A stretch of DNA of 64,000 nt from Alkalicoccus urumqiensis (GTDB taxonomy: Bacteria; Bacillota; Bacilli; Bacillales; Salisediminibacteriaceae). Under the pieces are notes generated by a model. The model was not told the origin of the DNA. It searched no databases and was given only the letters and a program-made list of their open reading frames with translations. Shown here piece by piece: positions 43,015-51,496 of the stretch. Both the position numbers and the translations under genes were made by a program. Position 1 is the first letter of the stretch; every line of letters begins with the position of its first letter. The stretch lies in contig NZ_PVNS01000010.1 of the NCBI RefSeq assembly GCF_002993335.1, forward strand, positions 62,001 to 126,000, read 5' to 3'.

Positions 43015-43317
43015 ATGCTTACTGGAAAACAAAAACGATACCTTCGAAAAGAAGCCCACAGCCTGAAGCCGATTCTTCAGGTTGGAAAAGGCGGGATAAA
43101 TGAGAATGTCATTAAACAGGCAGATGATGCGCTGGAAGCTCACGAATTGATTAAAGTAAGCGTGCTTCAGAACAATATGGAGGAGAACGAGAATACGGCA
43201 GAACAGCTGACCGCGGGCACAAAGTCCAATCTCGTCCAGATCATCGGAAACACCATTATTCTATACCGTCCTTCCCGGAATAACCGGCAGATTGAACTGC
43301 CTGAACGCGGGAGGTGA
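43015..43317 (+). CDS. yqeI: YhbY/YqeI family ribosome-assembly RNA-binding protein
   Basis: A 100-residue CRM-domain protein. LTGKQKRYLRKEAHSLKPIL, VGKGGINENVI with the GxxG loop, and IGNTIILYRPSR are the family signature. E. coli YhbY associates with pre-50S particles; the same role is assumed. 22 bp after aroE and 5 bp before nadD. Confidence 0.95.
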   Translation: MLTGKQKRYLRKEAHSLKPILQVGKGGINENVIKQADDALEAHELIKVSVLQNNMEENENTAEQLTAGTKSNLVQIIGNTIILYRPSRNNRQIELPERGR

Positions 43318-43321
43318 GAAG

Positions 43322-43897
43322 GTGCGGATTGGTATTTTAGGCGGCACATTCGACCCGCCGCACATCGGTCACCTCGTCATGGCAGAGGAAGCTCGGATTC
43401 AGTGCGGTCTGGATCAAGTCTGGTGGATGCCGAATAAAATTCCGCCGCACAAGGAGCCTGCTTCCGCAGCGGAAAACCATCGTCTCGCGATGGTCGAGCA
43501 CATGGCTCGACTGTCTCCGTGGTATGAGCTATGCTTGGAGGAAATCAGCACAGAAGGTCCTTCTTATACCGCCAATACAATCACGTCGCTGATGGAGAAG
43601 TATCCGGAGCACTCTTTTTCCTTTATTATGGGCGGGGACAGCCTCGAGCATTTTCATCGGTGGAAATCCCCGGAACATTTGAAACAACAGCTCCCATTTA
43701 TTGTCGTTTCCCGTCCGGATACGAATATTCATGGGGCGGAAGAGGGGTTTTCCAGCCTCAGGATTCTGGAGGATATCGAGCTGCATATTTCAAGCACGGA
43801 CCTTCGAAACCGGCGCCGTGACGGCCGCTGGAACTCTTTTCTTGTCACGAAAGAAGTGAATGAGTATATAAAGGAGCATCAGCTGTATGTGGACTGA
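43322..43897 (+). CDS. nadD: Nicotinate-nucleotide adenylyltransferase
   Basis: Transfers AMP from ATP to nicotinate mononucleotide in NAD synthesis. The 191 residues begin with GILGGTFDPPHIGHLVMAEE, the HxGH nucleotidyltransferase motif, and have WWMPNKIPPHK and ISSTDLRNR, the C-terminal ATP-binding segment. GTG 43322 follows GGGAGGTG; an ATG at 43292 lies inside yqeI and would add 10 residues. It overlaps yqeK by 11 bp. Confidence 0.96.
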   Translation: MRIGILGGTFDPPHIGHLVMAEEARIQCGLDQVWWMPNKIPPHKEPASAAENHRLAMVEHMARLSPWYELCLEEISTEGPSYTANTITSLMEKYPEHSFSFIMGGDSLEHFHRWKSPEHLKQQLPFIVVSRPDTNIHGAEEGFSSLRILEDIELHISSTDLRNRRRDGRWNSFLVTKEVNEYIKEHQLYVD

Positions 43898-44456
43898 AGC
43901 AGAAGCAGCGGCCATCGTCCGGCCGGCACTGAAAAAACGCCGCTATGAACATACGGAACGCGTGGTGGAAACAGCAGATGAGCTGTGCACGCGCTATGGC
44001 GGAGACCGCGGAAAAATCCGGCTTGCCTCCTGGCTTCACGACTATGCTAAGTATAGAGAGCCTGAGGAAATGCGTGCACTTGAAGGTCAGGGCACGGTTC
44101 CCGAAGGGCTCGGTGGTTTTGGAAATGAACTTCTGCACTCCTTCTGTGGAGCGGAGCTGTTAAAACGCGAGCACGGGCTGGAGGATGAAGCGGTCCTGCA
44201 AATGATTGCTTCCCATACTACCGGGCGTGCAGGCATGTCACTGGAAGAAAAAATTGTTTTTCTCGCCGACTATATCGAACCTGGACGGACGTTTGATGGA
44301 GCGGAGACTGCAAGAGCAGAAGCGGAATCCAGCCTGGATAAAGCGTGCTGCACAGCACTTGCCCAGACAATCCAATTTTTGACGGCGAAGCGTCTGCCTG
44401 TCTATCCCGATACGCTCGCAGCCTACAATGATCTGCTTCCTGGAACGGTCCGTTGA
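43887..44456 (+). CDS. yqeK: HD-domain hydrolase YqeK (symmetrical Ap4A hydrolase)
   Basis: A 189-residue HD hydrolase with HTERVVETADELC, ASWLHDYAKY (HD pair), LLHSFCGAELL, SHTTGRAGMSLEEKIVFLADYIEPGR. YqeK enzymes cleave diadenosine tetraphosphate to two ADP, which helps to control Np4N alarmones. It always sits after nadD in this cluster. ATG 43887 overlaps nadD. Confidence 0.95.
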   Translation: MWTEAEAAAIVRPALKKRRYEHTERVVETADELCTRYGGDRGKIRLASWLHDYAKYREPEEMRALEGQGTVPEGLGGFGNELLHSFCGAELLKREHGLEDEAVLQMIASHTTGRAGMSLEEKIVFLADYIEPGRTFDGAETARAEAESSLDKACCTALAQTIQFLTAKRLPVYPDTLAAYNDLLPGTVR

Positions 44457-44488
44457 GAAATAATGTATATTGAAAGGATGGTCTTTGA

Positions 44489-44842
44489 ATGACTGGAGAA
44501 AAAATGCTGGATATCGCGGTACGAGCCGCGGAGGAAAAAAATGCGAGTCAACTGACAGCACTAAATATGAAAGGTGTCTCATCCATTGCTGATTATTTTG
44601 TTATCTGCCACGGAACGTCTGAAACGCAGGTAGAGGCAATCGCAAGGGAAATTAAAGATAAAGCAGAAGAAGCGGGTGTCGATGTGAAGCGTGTGGAAGG
44701 CATGAGAGAAGCCAGATGGGTTCTTATTGACCTCGGTGACGTAGTCGTCCACGTCTTTCATAAGGAAGACCGTGACTACTATCAGCTTGAAAAACTCTGG
44801 GGAGATGCTCCAGTACTGCGTACAGAAGAGATCACAGGCTGA
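44489..44842 (+). CDS. rsfS: Ribosome silencing factor RsfS
   Basis: Binds L14 of the 50S subunit and blocks subunit joining when nutrients fall. The 117 residues contain SIADYFVICHGTSETQVEAI and REARWVLIDLGDVVVHVFHKEDRDYY, the DUF143 hallmark. GAAAGGATGG precedes the ATG. Located as in B. subtilis (yqeL) between yqeK and yqeM. Confidence 0.96.
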   Translation: MTGEKMLDIAVRAAEEKNASQLTALNMKGVSSIADYFVICHGTSETQVEAIAREIKDKAEEAGVDVKRVEGMREARWVLIDLGDVVVHVFHKEDRDYYQLEKLWGDAPVLRTEEITG

Positions 44843-44843
44843 T

Positions 44844-45572
44844 ATGAAGCATTTCGCTTCCATCTACGATGAACTCATGCAGGATGCTCCTTATGATCTG
44901 TGGCAGGCGTATGCGCTCCGCTACCTGCCTCCGGGAAGCCGGGTACTTGATCTCGCCTGCGGCACCGGTGAGTTGACTCTCCAGCTCGAAGAGGCGGGCC
45001 TCCGGATGGATGGCGTAGATCTCTCTTTCGATATGCTTTCCGAAGCTGAGCAGAAAGCAAGGGCGCGGAACAGCAGGGTGTCGTTTTACCGGCAGGACAT
45101 GACCGAACTGGAAGGATTTCAGGATCTGGATGGTGTGACGCTTTTCTGCGACGGGCTTAATTACCTGCCGGACGGAGAAGCAGTCAGGAAGGCGTTCTCC
45201 CGCGTGTTTGACGCACTCCGTCCCGGCGGAGTGTTCCTTTTCGACGTTCATTCCACCAAAAAGATGGAGGAATTGTTCCAGGATGAACTCTACGGAGAGG
45301 ACAGAGGAGATCTCGCTTATCTCTGGTTCGCTGAAGCGGGTGAGGTGCCCTACAGTGTCCATCATCAGTTGACGTTCTTTGTCGAAGAAGCGGACGGACG
45401 TTTCCGGAGAGAAGAAGAAACACTGATGCAGCGGACCTTTCCTCAGGAAAAGTACATTTCCTGGCTGAAGGACGCCGGCTTTCAACACGCGGAAGTGACA
45501 GCAGATTTCGGTCTCGTCCAGCATGCAGAAGAGGCGGACCGCCTCCTTTTTTATGCAAGAAAACCGAATTAA
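44844..45572 (+). CDS. yqeM: Class I SAM-dependent methyltransferase YqeM
   Basis: A 242-residue methyltransferase starting MKHFASIYDELMQDAPYD. Motif I is VLDLACGTGELTLQLEE, followed by GVDLSFDMLSEAE and the FCDGLNYL post-I part. The target is unknown. ATG 44844 is one base after the rsfS stop; the longer frame upstream overlaps rsfS. In B. subtilis comER follows on the other strand; there is none here. Confidence 0.92.
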   Translation: MKHFASIYDELMQDAPYDLWQAYALRYLPPGSRVLDLACGTGELTLQLEEAGLRMDGVDLSFDMLSEAEQKARARNSRVSFYRQDMTELEGFQDLDGVTLFCDGLNYLPDGEAVRKAFSRVFDALRPGGVFLFDVHSTKKMEELFQDELYGEDRGDLAYLWFAEAGEVPYSVHHQLTFFVEEADGRFRREEETLMQRTFPQEKYISWLKDAGFQHAEVTADFGLVQHAEEADRLLFYARKPN

Positions 45573-45664
45573 TGCTTTACACCGTACGTGTGTTCGTTTA
45601 TACTGATGGTAACTTCATAATTTAACCAACTTTTCTCAGAACGTATAATAACGAACGATGCTGT

Positions 45665-45692
45665 CTGCCGGATGACCCGGCAGGCGGCTTTT
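45665..45692 (+). terminator. Terminator after yqeM
   Basis: CTGCCGG (45665-45671) pairs with CCGGCAG (45677-45683), and a T-rich run of eight T follows after GCGGC. Confidence 0.75.
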
Positions 45693-45732
45693 TTTGTGTA
45701 ATAAGTCATCATTTGATACCTGGAGGGGAAAA

Positions 45733-46335
45733 ATGGATCGTCTTGTGCTTTTTATAAAAGAGAAGGGATATTATCTGCTCATCCCTGCAGCGCTTCTGCT
45801 TCTTTATGTGCTGTTTCCTGCGGGAGAGGAGGACTATGCATCTTTAGACAGGCCGGAAGCGGATGCAGCGGAGGAGAATTCGGAGGAAACAGGTGCAGAG
45901 GAAACGGCAGCCGGTAATGCCGCAGTCTACATTCATGGAGAGGTTGTGTCCCCCGGCGTCTATGCAGCAGAGACCGGTGCCAGAGTGGAGGATATCATTC
46001 AGCTTGCCGGCGGACTTACTGCAGAAGCAGATGCCGGCAGAATCAACCTGGCTCAGCGCATTCAGGATGAAATGCAGATTACCGTGCCTGCTGCCGGAGA
46101 GTCTGAGAGCGGCAGTGAAGAGGGGGAAGAAGCGGATGATGGAGTCGTGATAATAAATCAGGCAGATGAAGCAGCATGGGAATCGCTTCCCGGTATTGGT
46201 CCGTCTAAAGCGTCCGCGATCGTCCAGTACCGGGAGGAAAACGGCCCCTTTTCATCGGTGGATGCACTTGTCGATGTTCCCGGGATCGGTGAAAAGACAC
46301 TCGAGCAGCTCCGGCCCTCACTCAGGCATCCGTGA
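45733..46335 (+). CDS. comEA: Competence DNA receptor ComEA
   Basis: A 200-residue DNA-binding protein on the outside of the membrane, handing transforming DNA to ComEC. One membrane helix (about residues 10-28), an acidic linker, a SLBB domain (VYIHGEVVSPGVYAAETGAR, about 70-130) and two C-terminal helix-hairpin-helix motifs (LPGIGPSKASAIVQYREENG; VPGIGEKTLEQL). ATG 45733 has GGAGGGG upstream. Confidence 0.95.
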   Translation: MDRLVLFIKEKGYYLLIPAALLLLYVLFPAGEEDYASLDRPEADAAEENSEETGAEETAAGNAAVYIHGEVVSPGVYAAETGARVEDIIQLAGGLTAEADAGRINLAQRIQDEMQITVPAAGESESGSEEGEEADDGVVIINQADEAAWESLPGIGPSKASAIVQYREENGPFSSVDALVDVPGIGEKTLEQLRPSLRHP

Positions 46336-46410
46336 ACCGGTTGACGGAACGGCACGGGCATTCTACACTGGTTAAAACAGCATCCCCAGGATGGCCAGGG
46401 AGGAAATAAC

Positions 46411-46986
46411 GTGGAACGAATTGCATGGCACCAGTATTTTATGGCCCAGAGCCACCTGCTTGCTCTACGGAGCACCTGTACCCGGCTGATGGTCGGCGCA
46501 ACAATAGTGAGAGATAAACGTATCATAGCCGGAGGATACAACGGTTCTATTTCCGGTGGAAGCCACTGCTCAGAGGAAGGCTGCTATCTCGTGGACGGCC
46601 ACTGCGTCCGGACCATTCATGCAGAAGTAAATGCCATCATGCAGTGCGCTAAGTTCGGTGTTGCGACGGATGGAGCGGAAATGTACGTCACCCACTTTCC
46701 ATGTTTAAACTGCTGTAAATCGATCATTCAGGCAGGTATAAAAAAGCTCTATTACGCTGCTGATTATAAAAACCATCCTTTTGCAGAAAATTTATTCCAG
46801 GAAGCGGGAGTCGAGACCGAACAGGTGGAACTGGAAGAGATGATGATGGACACAAACCCTTCAGAAAAGCGTGCGTTTGCAGAAGAAATGATTTCGCTGT
46901 TGGAAGAAGAAGGCGTGGAAAAGAAAAAGCTGGACGAAGCGAGAAAAAAAGCAGAACGTTTATTTCAGGTCGTTCTGCAGCGGTAA
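46411..46986 (+). CDS. comEB: ComE operon protein 2, dCMP deaminase family
   Basis: A 191-residue zinc deaminase. HAEVNAIMQC with the catalytic His-Ala-Glu and FPCLNCCKSIIQAG with the two Cys ligands are present, and TRLMVGATIVRDKRIIAGGYNG is the deoxycytidylate deaminase fold start. It probably converts dCMP to dUMP. GTG 46411. The long acidic/lysine-rich C-terminus (LLEEEGVEKKKLDEARKKAE) is typical of ComEB. Confidence 0.94.
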   Translation: MERIAWHQYFMAQSHLLALRSTCTRLMVGATIVRDKRIIAGGYNGSISGGSHCSEEGCYLVDGHCVRTIHAEVNAIMQCAKFGVATDGAEMYVTHFPCLNCCKSIIQAGIKKLYYAADYKNHPFAENLFQEAGVETEQVELEEMMMDTNPSEKRAFAEEMISLLEEEGVEKKKLDEARKKAERLFQVVLQR

Positions 46987-47034
46987 ATCGGAAATAGTAA
47001 GGATACATCCCGGCTTAGTAAAGGAGCGGATAGG

Positions 47035-49212
47035 ATGTATCCTTTTTTTTATGCATTTACCGGGTCTCTGGCCGCCTCGTGGGCCTGGCATCAGCCGCAA
47101 CCTGCAGCCTTCCTCATTCTCGGAGCCGTTCTGCTCCTGCCATGCCGGTGGGCGTTTTTAGCAGGAGCTCTATTATGGACTGCAGTCTGCTGGCTGGATG
47201 AAGCACCTCCTGAAAAAGTGCCTGAAACGTTGACGGGCTACGTTTCAGGTGTGCCGAAAGAGTATTCCTTTCTCCTCGATACCGAAACCGGCCGGTTCCG
47301 CATAATATCTGATGTGGAACCGGAGCCGGGAGCCTACTGCACGATAGAAGGCGCCGAATCAACAGAAGCTGAGCCGCAGGCTCCTTATGGGTACAACCAG
47401 GCAGCCGCAGACAGGAGGGACGGTGTCTCGGGGGCTGTATTCACGAGCGCCGCGGACTGCAGCGGCGGGGGCAGAGGCGTGAATGCATTCCGTGCGTTCC
47501 GCTTGAATGCGCTGGAAGCTCTGGGCGGCAGTCGTCCGGAGGCATGGGTGAAGGCGTTGATCTATGGATCGAGAGAAAGCATAGATGCTGAAGAGCTTAA
47601 CCGCTACCAGCAGTTCGGTGTTATTCACCTCCTGGCAGTCTCCGGTATGCATGTCGGTCTTCTTACCGGCATGTTCTGGTTTATTCTGCTTCGTATCGGT
47701 TTTACAAAACAGACAGCGGCACTCGCAGCAGTTATGTTTCTGCCGGTTTATATTATATTGGCCGGCGAAGCGCCATCTGTCATAAGGGCAGGCTCTATGG
47801 CGGCAGCTGCAGCCTTGATCTACCTGTTTGCAGGCAGAAAATTTGATGGAATGGATCTTCTCGGCGCTGCCGGAATCGGCATGCTCTGCTTTGAACCGTT
47901 TCTGGTGACATCTGTCGGCTTTCAGCTCTCCTTTTTGACAAGTGCTGTTCTTCTGCTATCCCGCCCCTTTTTTAAAGAGAAAGGGCCTCTAAAAACACTG
48001 ATTCTTGTTTCTGTCACGGCACAGGCAGGTGCGCTGCCTGTATATTTATACCATTTTTATGAAATTCCACTTTTATCCGCTGCAGCAAACCTTTTGTTCG
48101 TGCCGGCAGTGGGGCTTGTGCTGCTGCCGTTCTCAGCTGTCTCTGCGCTGCTTCCGCCGGCAGGGCCTGTTCTGTTTCCGGTTATGGAAGCGGTGCTCCA
48201 TTCTCTGACAATTTGGCTGGATCTTCTGGAGAGGATTCCAGGAACGATGTGGACGATCGGTTTTCCGGGGCTTCTGGCTCCGGTATCCGCAGCTGCGGTG
48301 GTATTTGTCTTCCAAACCTTTCAACGTCAAAAGATTCGGGTGCTGTCTCTTGTGCTGTTATTCATTATCTTGACAGCGGGGATGATCCGGCCATGGGATA
48401 ATAACCTGTACATTCATTTTCTGGATGTGGGTCAGGGAGATGCCGTTTTCATTGAGGATAGAGAGAGCGGAAAAAACTATCTGGTGGATACCGGAGGAAG
48501 AGTGCGCTACGGGGGAGACGAACCCGAACTGGATGATACATACTGCCACAGAAATACCGCCCCGTTTTTGAAAGGCCGGGGTGCCGCTGTGCTTCATGGA
48601 GTTATCATTACGCATGACCACGTGGACCACTACGGAAGTCTCCGCTGCTTAAGCAGACTCGTTCGGATCGATGCGTTGTACATACCGGAGGCTCCGGCGG
48701 GGGCATTTCTTTCTGAAATGACGGCTGAAATGGCAGGAGAGGGGACAGCTGTTTATCCCGTGGATAAAGACATGCAGGCCGGGCTGCTTCAGCTGCTGCC
48801 ACCTGACAGACTGTTTGAGAATGTAAATAACCAATCCATCCTTACACTGATTCAGCATAAAGGCAAACGTGTGCTGCTGACCGGAGATATTGAGGAAGAA
48901 GCAGAAGCCGCTCTTGTCGAAGCCGGAAGAATTCCGGAAGTCGACGTGTTGAAGGCAGCCCATCACGGCAGCAGTTCTTCCTCCACAAAAGGCTTTCTTG
49001 ACGCAGCACTGCCAGAAGCTGTGGTTATTTCAGCCGGCAGGGATAACCGGTACGGCCATCCGGATGAGGAAGTTCTCCGGCGCTTTTTTGAGAGAGGGAT
49101 TACGGTCTACCGCACGGATGAATCGGGAACCCTCACGCTCCAGCTGGATGAACAGCTGGAGTTCCAGGGATACAGCAGGAAGCCTGCGATGTATGAACAA
49201 TTTCTCCAGTGA
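47035..49212 (+). CDS. comEC: DNA internalisation channel protein ComEC/Rec2
   Basis: A 725-residue membrane protein for DNA entry during transformation. The N-terminal DUF4131 OB-fold (about 60-140) is followed by the Competence domain of many helices (VIHLLAVSGMHVGLLTG, SFLTSAVLLLSRPF) and a C-terminal metallo-beta-lactamase-like nuclease domain (IHFLDVGQGDAVFI, GVIITHDHVDHYGSL with HxHxDH-like ligands, VLLTGDIEEEAE and AAHHGSSSS). It starts at ATG 47035 after AAAGGAG. Terminates within a long inverted repeat. Confidence 0.95.
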   Translation: MYPFFYAFTGSLAASWAWHQPQPAAFLILGAVLLLPCRWAFLAGALLWTAVCWLDEAPPEKVPETLTGYVSGVPKEYSFLLDTETGRFRIISDVEPEPGAYCTIEGAESTEAEPQAPYGYNQAAADRRDGVSGAVFTSAADCSGGGRGVNAFRAFRLNALEALGGSRPEAWVKALIYGSRESIDAEELNRYQQFGVIHLLAVSGMHVGLLTGMFWFILLRIGFTKQTAALAAVMFLPVYIILAGEAPSVIRAGSMAAAAALIYLFAGRKFDGMDLLGAAGIGMLCFEPFLVTSVGFQLSFLTSAVLLLSRPFFKEKGPLKTLILVSVTAQAGALPVYLYHFYEIPLLSAAANLLFVPAVGLVLLPFSAVSALLPPAGPVLFPVMEAVLHSLTIWLDLLERIPGTMWTIGFPGLLAPVSAAAVVFVFQTFQRQKIRVLSLVLLFIILTAGMIRPWDNNLYIHFLDVGQGDAVFIEDRESGKNYLVDTGGRVRYGGDEPELDDTYCHRNTAPFLKGRGAAVLHGVIITHDHVDHYGSLRCLSRLVRIDALYIPEAPAGAFLSEMTAEMAGEGTAVYPVDKDMQAGLLQLLPPDRLFENVNNQSILTLIQHKGKRVLLTGDIEEEAEAALVEAGRIPEVDVLKAAHHGSSSSSTKGFLDAALPEAVVISAGRDNRYGHPDEEVLRRFFERGITVYRTDESGTLTLQLDEQLEFQGYSRKPAMYEQFLQ

Positions 49213-49234
49213 AGCAGCTGCAGCTTCACTGGAG
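49204..49234. repeat. Perfect inverted repeat at the end of comEC
   Basis: Twelve-base arms (CTCCAGTGAAGC, 49204-49215, and GCTTCACTGGAG, 49223-49234) around AGCTGCA, overlapping the comEC stop. No T run follows, so it is not a standard terminator on the plus strand. Confidence 0.8.
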
Positions 49235-49483
49235 AATAAAAAATGGTCCTGAACGTGAAGAAAAACCACACAGAGCCCGCCTGGCCTTAAAAGAACAGTG
49301 AGGTTTATTGAATGGGTTACTGCTTTCTGCCTGAACCTGCGCCGTACGCTTTTTGGAGGGAGTTCGCAAAGCGGAGAAGCTATATCAATAGAAAGTAACG
49401 ATGAAATTAACAATAGTTTTAACTGCTGCAGTTCTTGACGTACCTATGTAAAACAGCATTCAGATTTTATACATTCTTTCTAT

Positions 49484-49513
49484 AAAAAAGACTGTCTGCA
49501 GCTGCAGACAGTC
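49484..49513 (-). terminator. Terminator of yqzM
   Basis: On the minus strand the palindrome formed by 49490-49501 and 49502-49513 (arms GACTGTCTGCAG) is followed by six T. The 270 bp between comEC and this point hold no gene. Confidence 0.85.
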
Positions 49514-49536
49514 CGCCCTTCCGGGAAGCGCACGTT

Positions 49537-49668
49537 TTAGAAAAATAGATCCACAGCCTGCGCTACCGAGAAAATGAGCATAAAAAATACAAAGGAAGCC
49601 ACAAACCCGATGCCGCTGTCGATCGCATCGTTGCGGTTGGACTGTACGTCCTTTTCGAACTCATTCAT
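49537..49668 (-). CDS. yqzM: YqzM family small membrane protein
   Basis: A 43-residue peptide (MNEFEKDVQSNRNDAIDSGI, then a membrane helix FVASFVFFMLIFSVAQA). The N-terminal sequence and its site between comEC and holA match the Bacillus YqzM family. Its role is unknown. ATG 49668 follows a complement of CCCTCC (GGAGGG, 49675-49680). It is transcribed opposite to the flanking genes and ends in a strong palindrome terminator. Confidence 0.87.
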   Translation of the reverse strand: MNEFEKDVQSNRNDAIDSGIGFVASFVFFMLIFSVAQAVDLFF

Positions 49669-49930
49669 CGAAATCCCTCCTATCTTCCATCAGTATAATC
49701 GATGAACCGAGAAAAATCCACACTCATCCTCATCTGTGCCGAAAAAGTAAAAAACGAGGGCGGCCGCCAGCCTGATGCTCTTCCAAACGGAATCCTCACG
49801 CTGTCTGATTCCACTGAAAAAAACACGGAATCTCTGGGGCTGCTCCCGTGTGAAACGAAATATGTGGTATGCTGGAGAAAGAATGAGCTGCATTGATTAT
49901 AACGTTCAGAAACAGGGAGGATAACAGGGT

Positions 49931-50962
49931 ATGTCATACCTGGAAAGGGTCAAAGAGTTGAAACGCGGCGAAATTAAACCACTTTATCTGCTTTACGGGA
50001 CGGAGTCTTACTTGGTGGAGGATATTACTCAGCGTATCATCCGGAACTCGCTGGAACAGGGTGAGGAGGAAATGAACCTCATTCGTCTGGATATGGAGGA
50101 GACACCGGTTGATCTCGCAGTGGAAGAGGCCTACACATTTCCTTTTTTTGGAGCGAGAAAAGTTGTTATTTTAAAAAATGCTTATTTCCTGACCGGGCAG
50201 AAACGAAAAGAACAGGTAGAGCACACGGTACAGAAGCTGGCTGATTACGCAGCATCACCGTCGGAGGAGACTGTACTCATTGTCCAGGTCCCGGCAGAAA
50301 AACCGGATGAGCGGAAAAAAGCAGTGAAGCTCCTGCGGAAGCACGGCGCTGTTCTCGATGCTTCGCCGCTTCAGGAAAGCGAACTTCAGCGATGGATGAC
50401 AAGCCGCGTGGAAGAAGAAGGAGCCTCCCTGGGTCAGGGAGCAGCACAGCGCCTTCTGGAACTGGCAGGAACCAACCTGCTCGTGCTGTCATCCGAATTG
50501 AATAAGCTTGCGATAAGAGCTGGGGACGGACCGATCGAGCGGCGCCATGTAGAAGAACTTACAGCAAGGTCACTTGAGCAGGATATTTTTGCACTTGTTG
50601 ATGCCGTCGTGAAGCAGGATGTGACAACAGCTGTACGCATCTATCATGATTTGTTGAAACAAAAAGAATCGCCGCTGAAAATCACAGCACTGATGGTACG
50701 CCAGTTCCGGATCCTTTATCAGGTCAAGCAGCTTATGCAGCAGGGATACGGAGAAAAAATGATCGCTTCCAGGCTGAAGCTGCATCCTTACCCGGTAAAG
50801 CTGGCAGCCAGGCAGGCCCGATCGTTTGAAAGCAGCTACCTCCTGCGCATTCTTGATGAACTCGCTGAGCTGGATTTCCGGATAAAAACAGGTGGGGTAG
50901 AGGAACAGTTTGGAGTGGAGTGGTTTCTTTTATCCAGAAACCGCAGAGAAGCAGGGCTCTGA
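49931..50962 (+). CDS. holA: DNA polymerase III delta subunit
   Basis: The wrench of the clamp loader, opening the beta clamp. 343 residues, with KRGEIKPLYLLYGTESYLVE, TFPFFGARKVVIL and the AAA+-like lid plus DNA_pol3_delta C-terminal collar (LKITALMVRQFRILYQVKQLM). No Walker P-loop, as normal for delta. ATG 49931 follows GGGAGGATAACAGG. Next to rpsT as in Bacillus. Confidence 0.95.
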   Translation: MSYLERVKELKRGEIKPLYLLYGTESYLVEDITQRIIRNSLEQGEEEMNLIRLDMEETPVDLAVEEAYTFPFFGARKVVILKNAYFLTGQKRKEQVEHTVQKLADYAASPSEETVLIVQVPAEKPDERKKAVKLLRKHGAVLDASPLQESELQRWMTSRVEEEGASLGQGAAQRLLELAGTNLLVLSSELNKLAIRAGDGPIERRHVEELTARSLEQDIFALVDAVVKQDVTTAVRIYHDLLKQKESPLKITALMVRQFRILYQVKQLMQQGYGEKMIASRLKLHPYPVKLAARQARSFESSYLLRILDELAELDFRIKTGGVEEQFGVEWFLLSRNRREAGL

Positions 50963-51004
50963 GAGGAAAGGCACGCGTCTGTTTAACGAAGCGATTTTGA
51001 CAGT

Positions 51005-51034
51005 AAAAAACCGCTCCGGTCATGACCGGAGCGG
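51005..51034 (-). terminator. Terminator of rpsT
   Basis: CCGCTCCGGT (51011-51020) and ACCGGAGCGG (51025-51034) form a ten-bp stem, with six T following on the minus strand (A run 51005-51010). Confidence 0.93.
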
Positions 51035-51044
51035 AACTTGCGTC

Positions 51045-51311
51045 TTATGCAGACAGAGAATCCAGAGATTTCTGCAGCTTCGACTTTCTGCGGGCAGCTG
51101 CATTTTTGTGCATCAGCCCTTTGTTTACTGCTTTGTCGATCTTGCTGGTCGCTTCCACGAACAGTTCGTTCGCTTTTGCTGTATCCTTTTCTTCTACTTT
51201 TGCGTAGAAGCCTTTAATGGAGTTACGCAGGTCGGATTTGAACGCAAAATTCTTTTTACGTGAAATTTCGTTTACGATAACACGCTTTTTTGCAGATTTA
51301 ATGTTAGCCAA
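51045..51311 (-). CDS. rpsT: 30S ribosomal protein S20
   Basis: An 88-residue basic helical-bundle protein, beginning MANIKSAKKRVIVNEISRKK, that binds 16S rRNA early in 30S assembly. TTG 51311 is the start: GGAGGTG sits about seven bases upstream and it gives the usual MANIKSA N-terminus; an ATG at 51320 overlaps the ribosome binding site. It is transcribed opposite to holA and lepA, as in Bacillus. Confidence 0.95.
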   Translation of the reverse strand: MANIKSAKKRVIVNEISRKKNFAFKSDLRNSIKGFYAKVEEKDTAKANELFVEATSKIDKAVNKGLMHKNAAARRKSKLQKSLDSLSA

Positions 51312-51366
51312 TGGTGTCACCTCCTTGTATTCAGCGGTGTCCGCTCGCTGATTTGCAACACTATGG

Positions 51367-51395
51367 ATTTTATCAAATGCGTTTTAGAAAAGCAA
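51367..51395 (-). promoter_or_regulatory. Probable sigma-A promoter of rpsT
   Basis: Minus strand TTGCTT (51395-51390), 17 bases, TAAAAT (51372-51367), about 55 bases upstream of the start codon. Confidence 0.6.
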
Positions 51396-51419
51396 TAAGA
51401 TTTTACCTGCTGACTGTCA

Positions 51420-51449
51420 TTGAATCCTTATGCTGCTTGTTGCTATAAT
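51420..51449 (+). promoter_or_regulatory. Probable promoter of lepA
   Basis: TTGAAT (51420-51425), 18 bases, TATAAT (51444-51449) with a TGC in front of the -10 (extended -10). The promoter faces away from the rpsT promoter. Confidence 0.7.
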
Positions 51450-51496
51450 GGGGAGCGGTGTACGTTCGGAAGCAGGAATAGGAGTGAATTGGACCG

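Noticed and set aside
49702-49896. 64-residue frame between yqzM and holA
   Set aside because: No ribosome binding site, no family resemblance, and it sits in the promoter region of two known genes.
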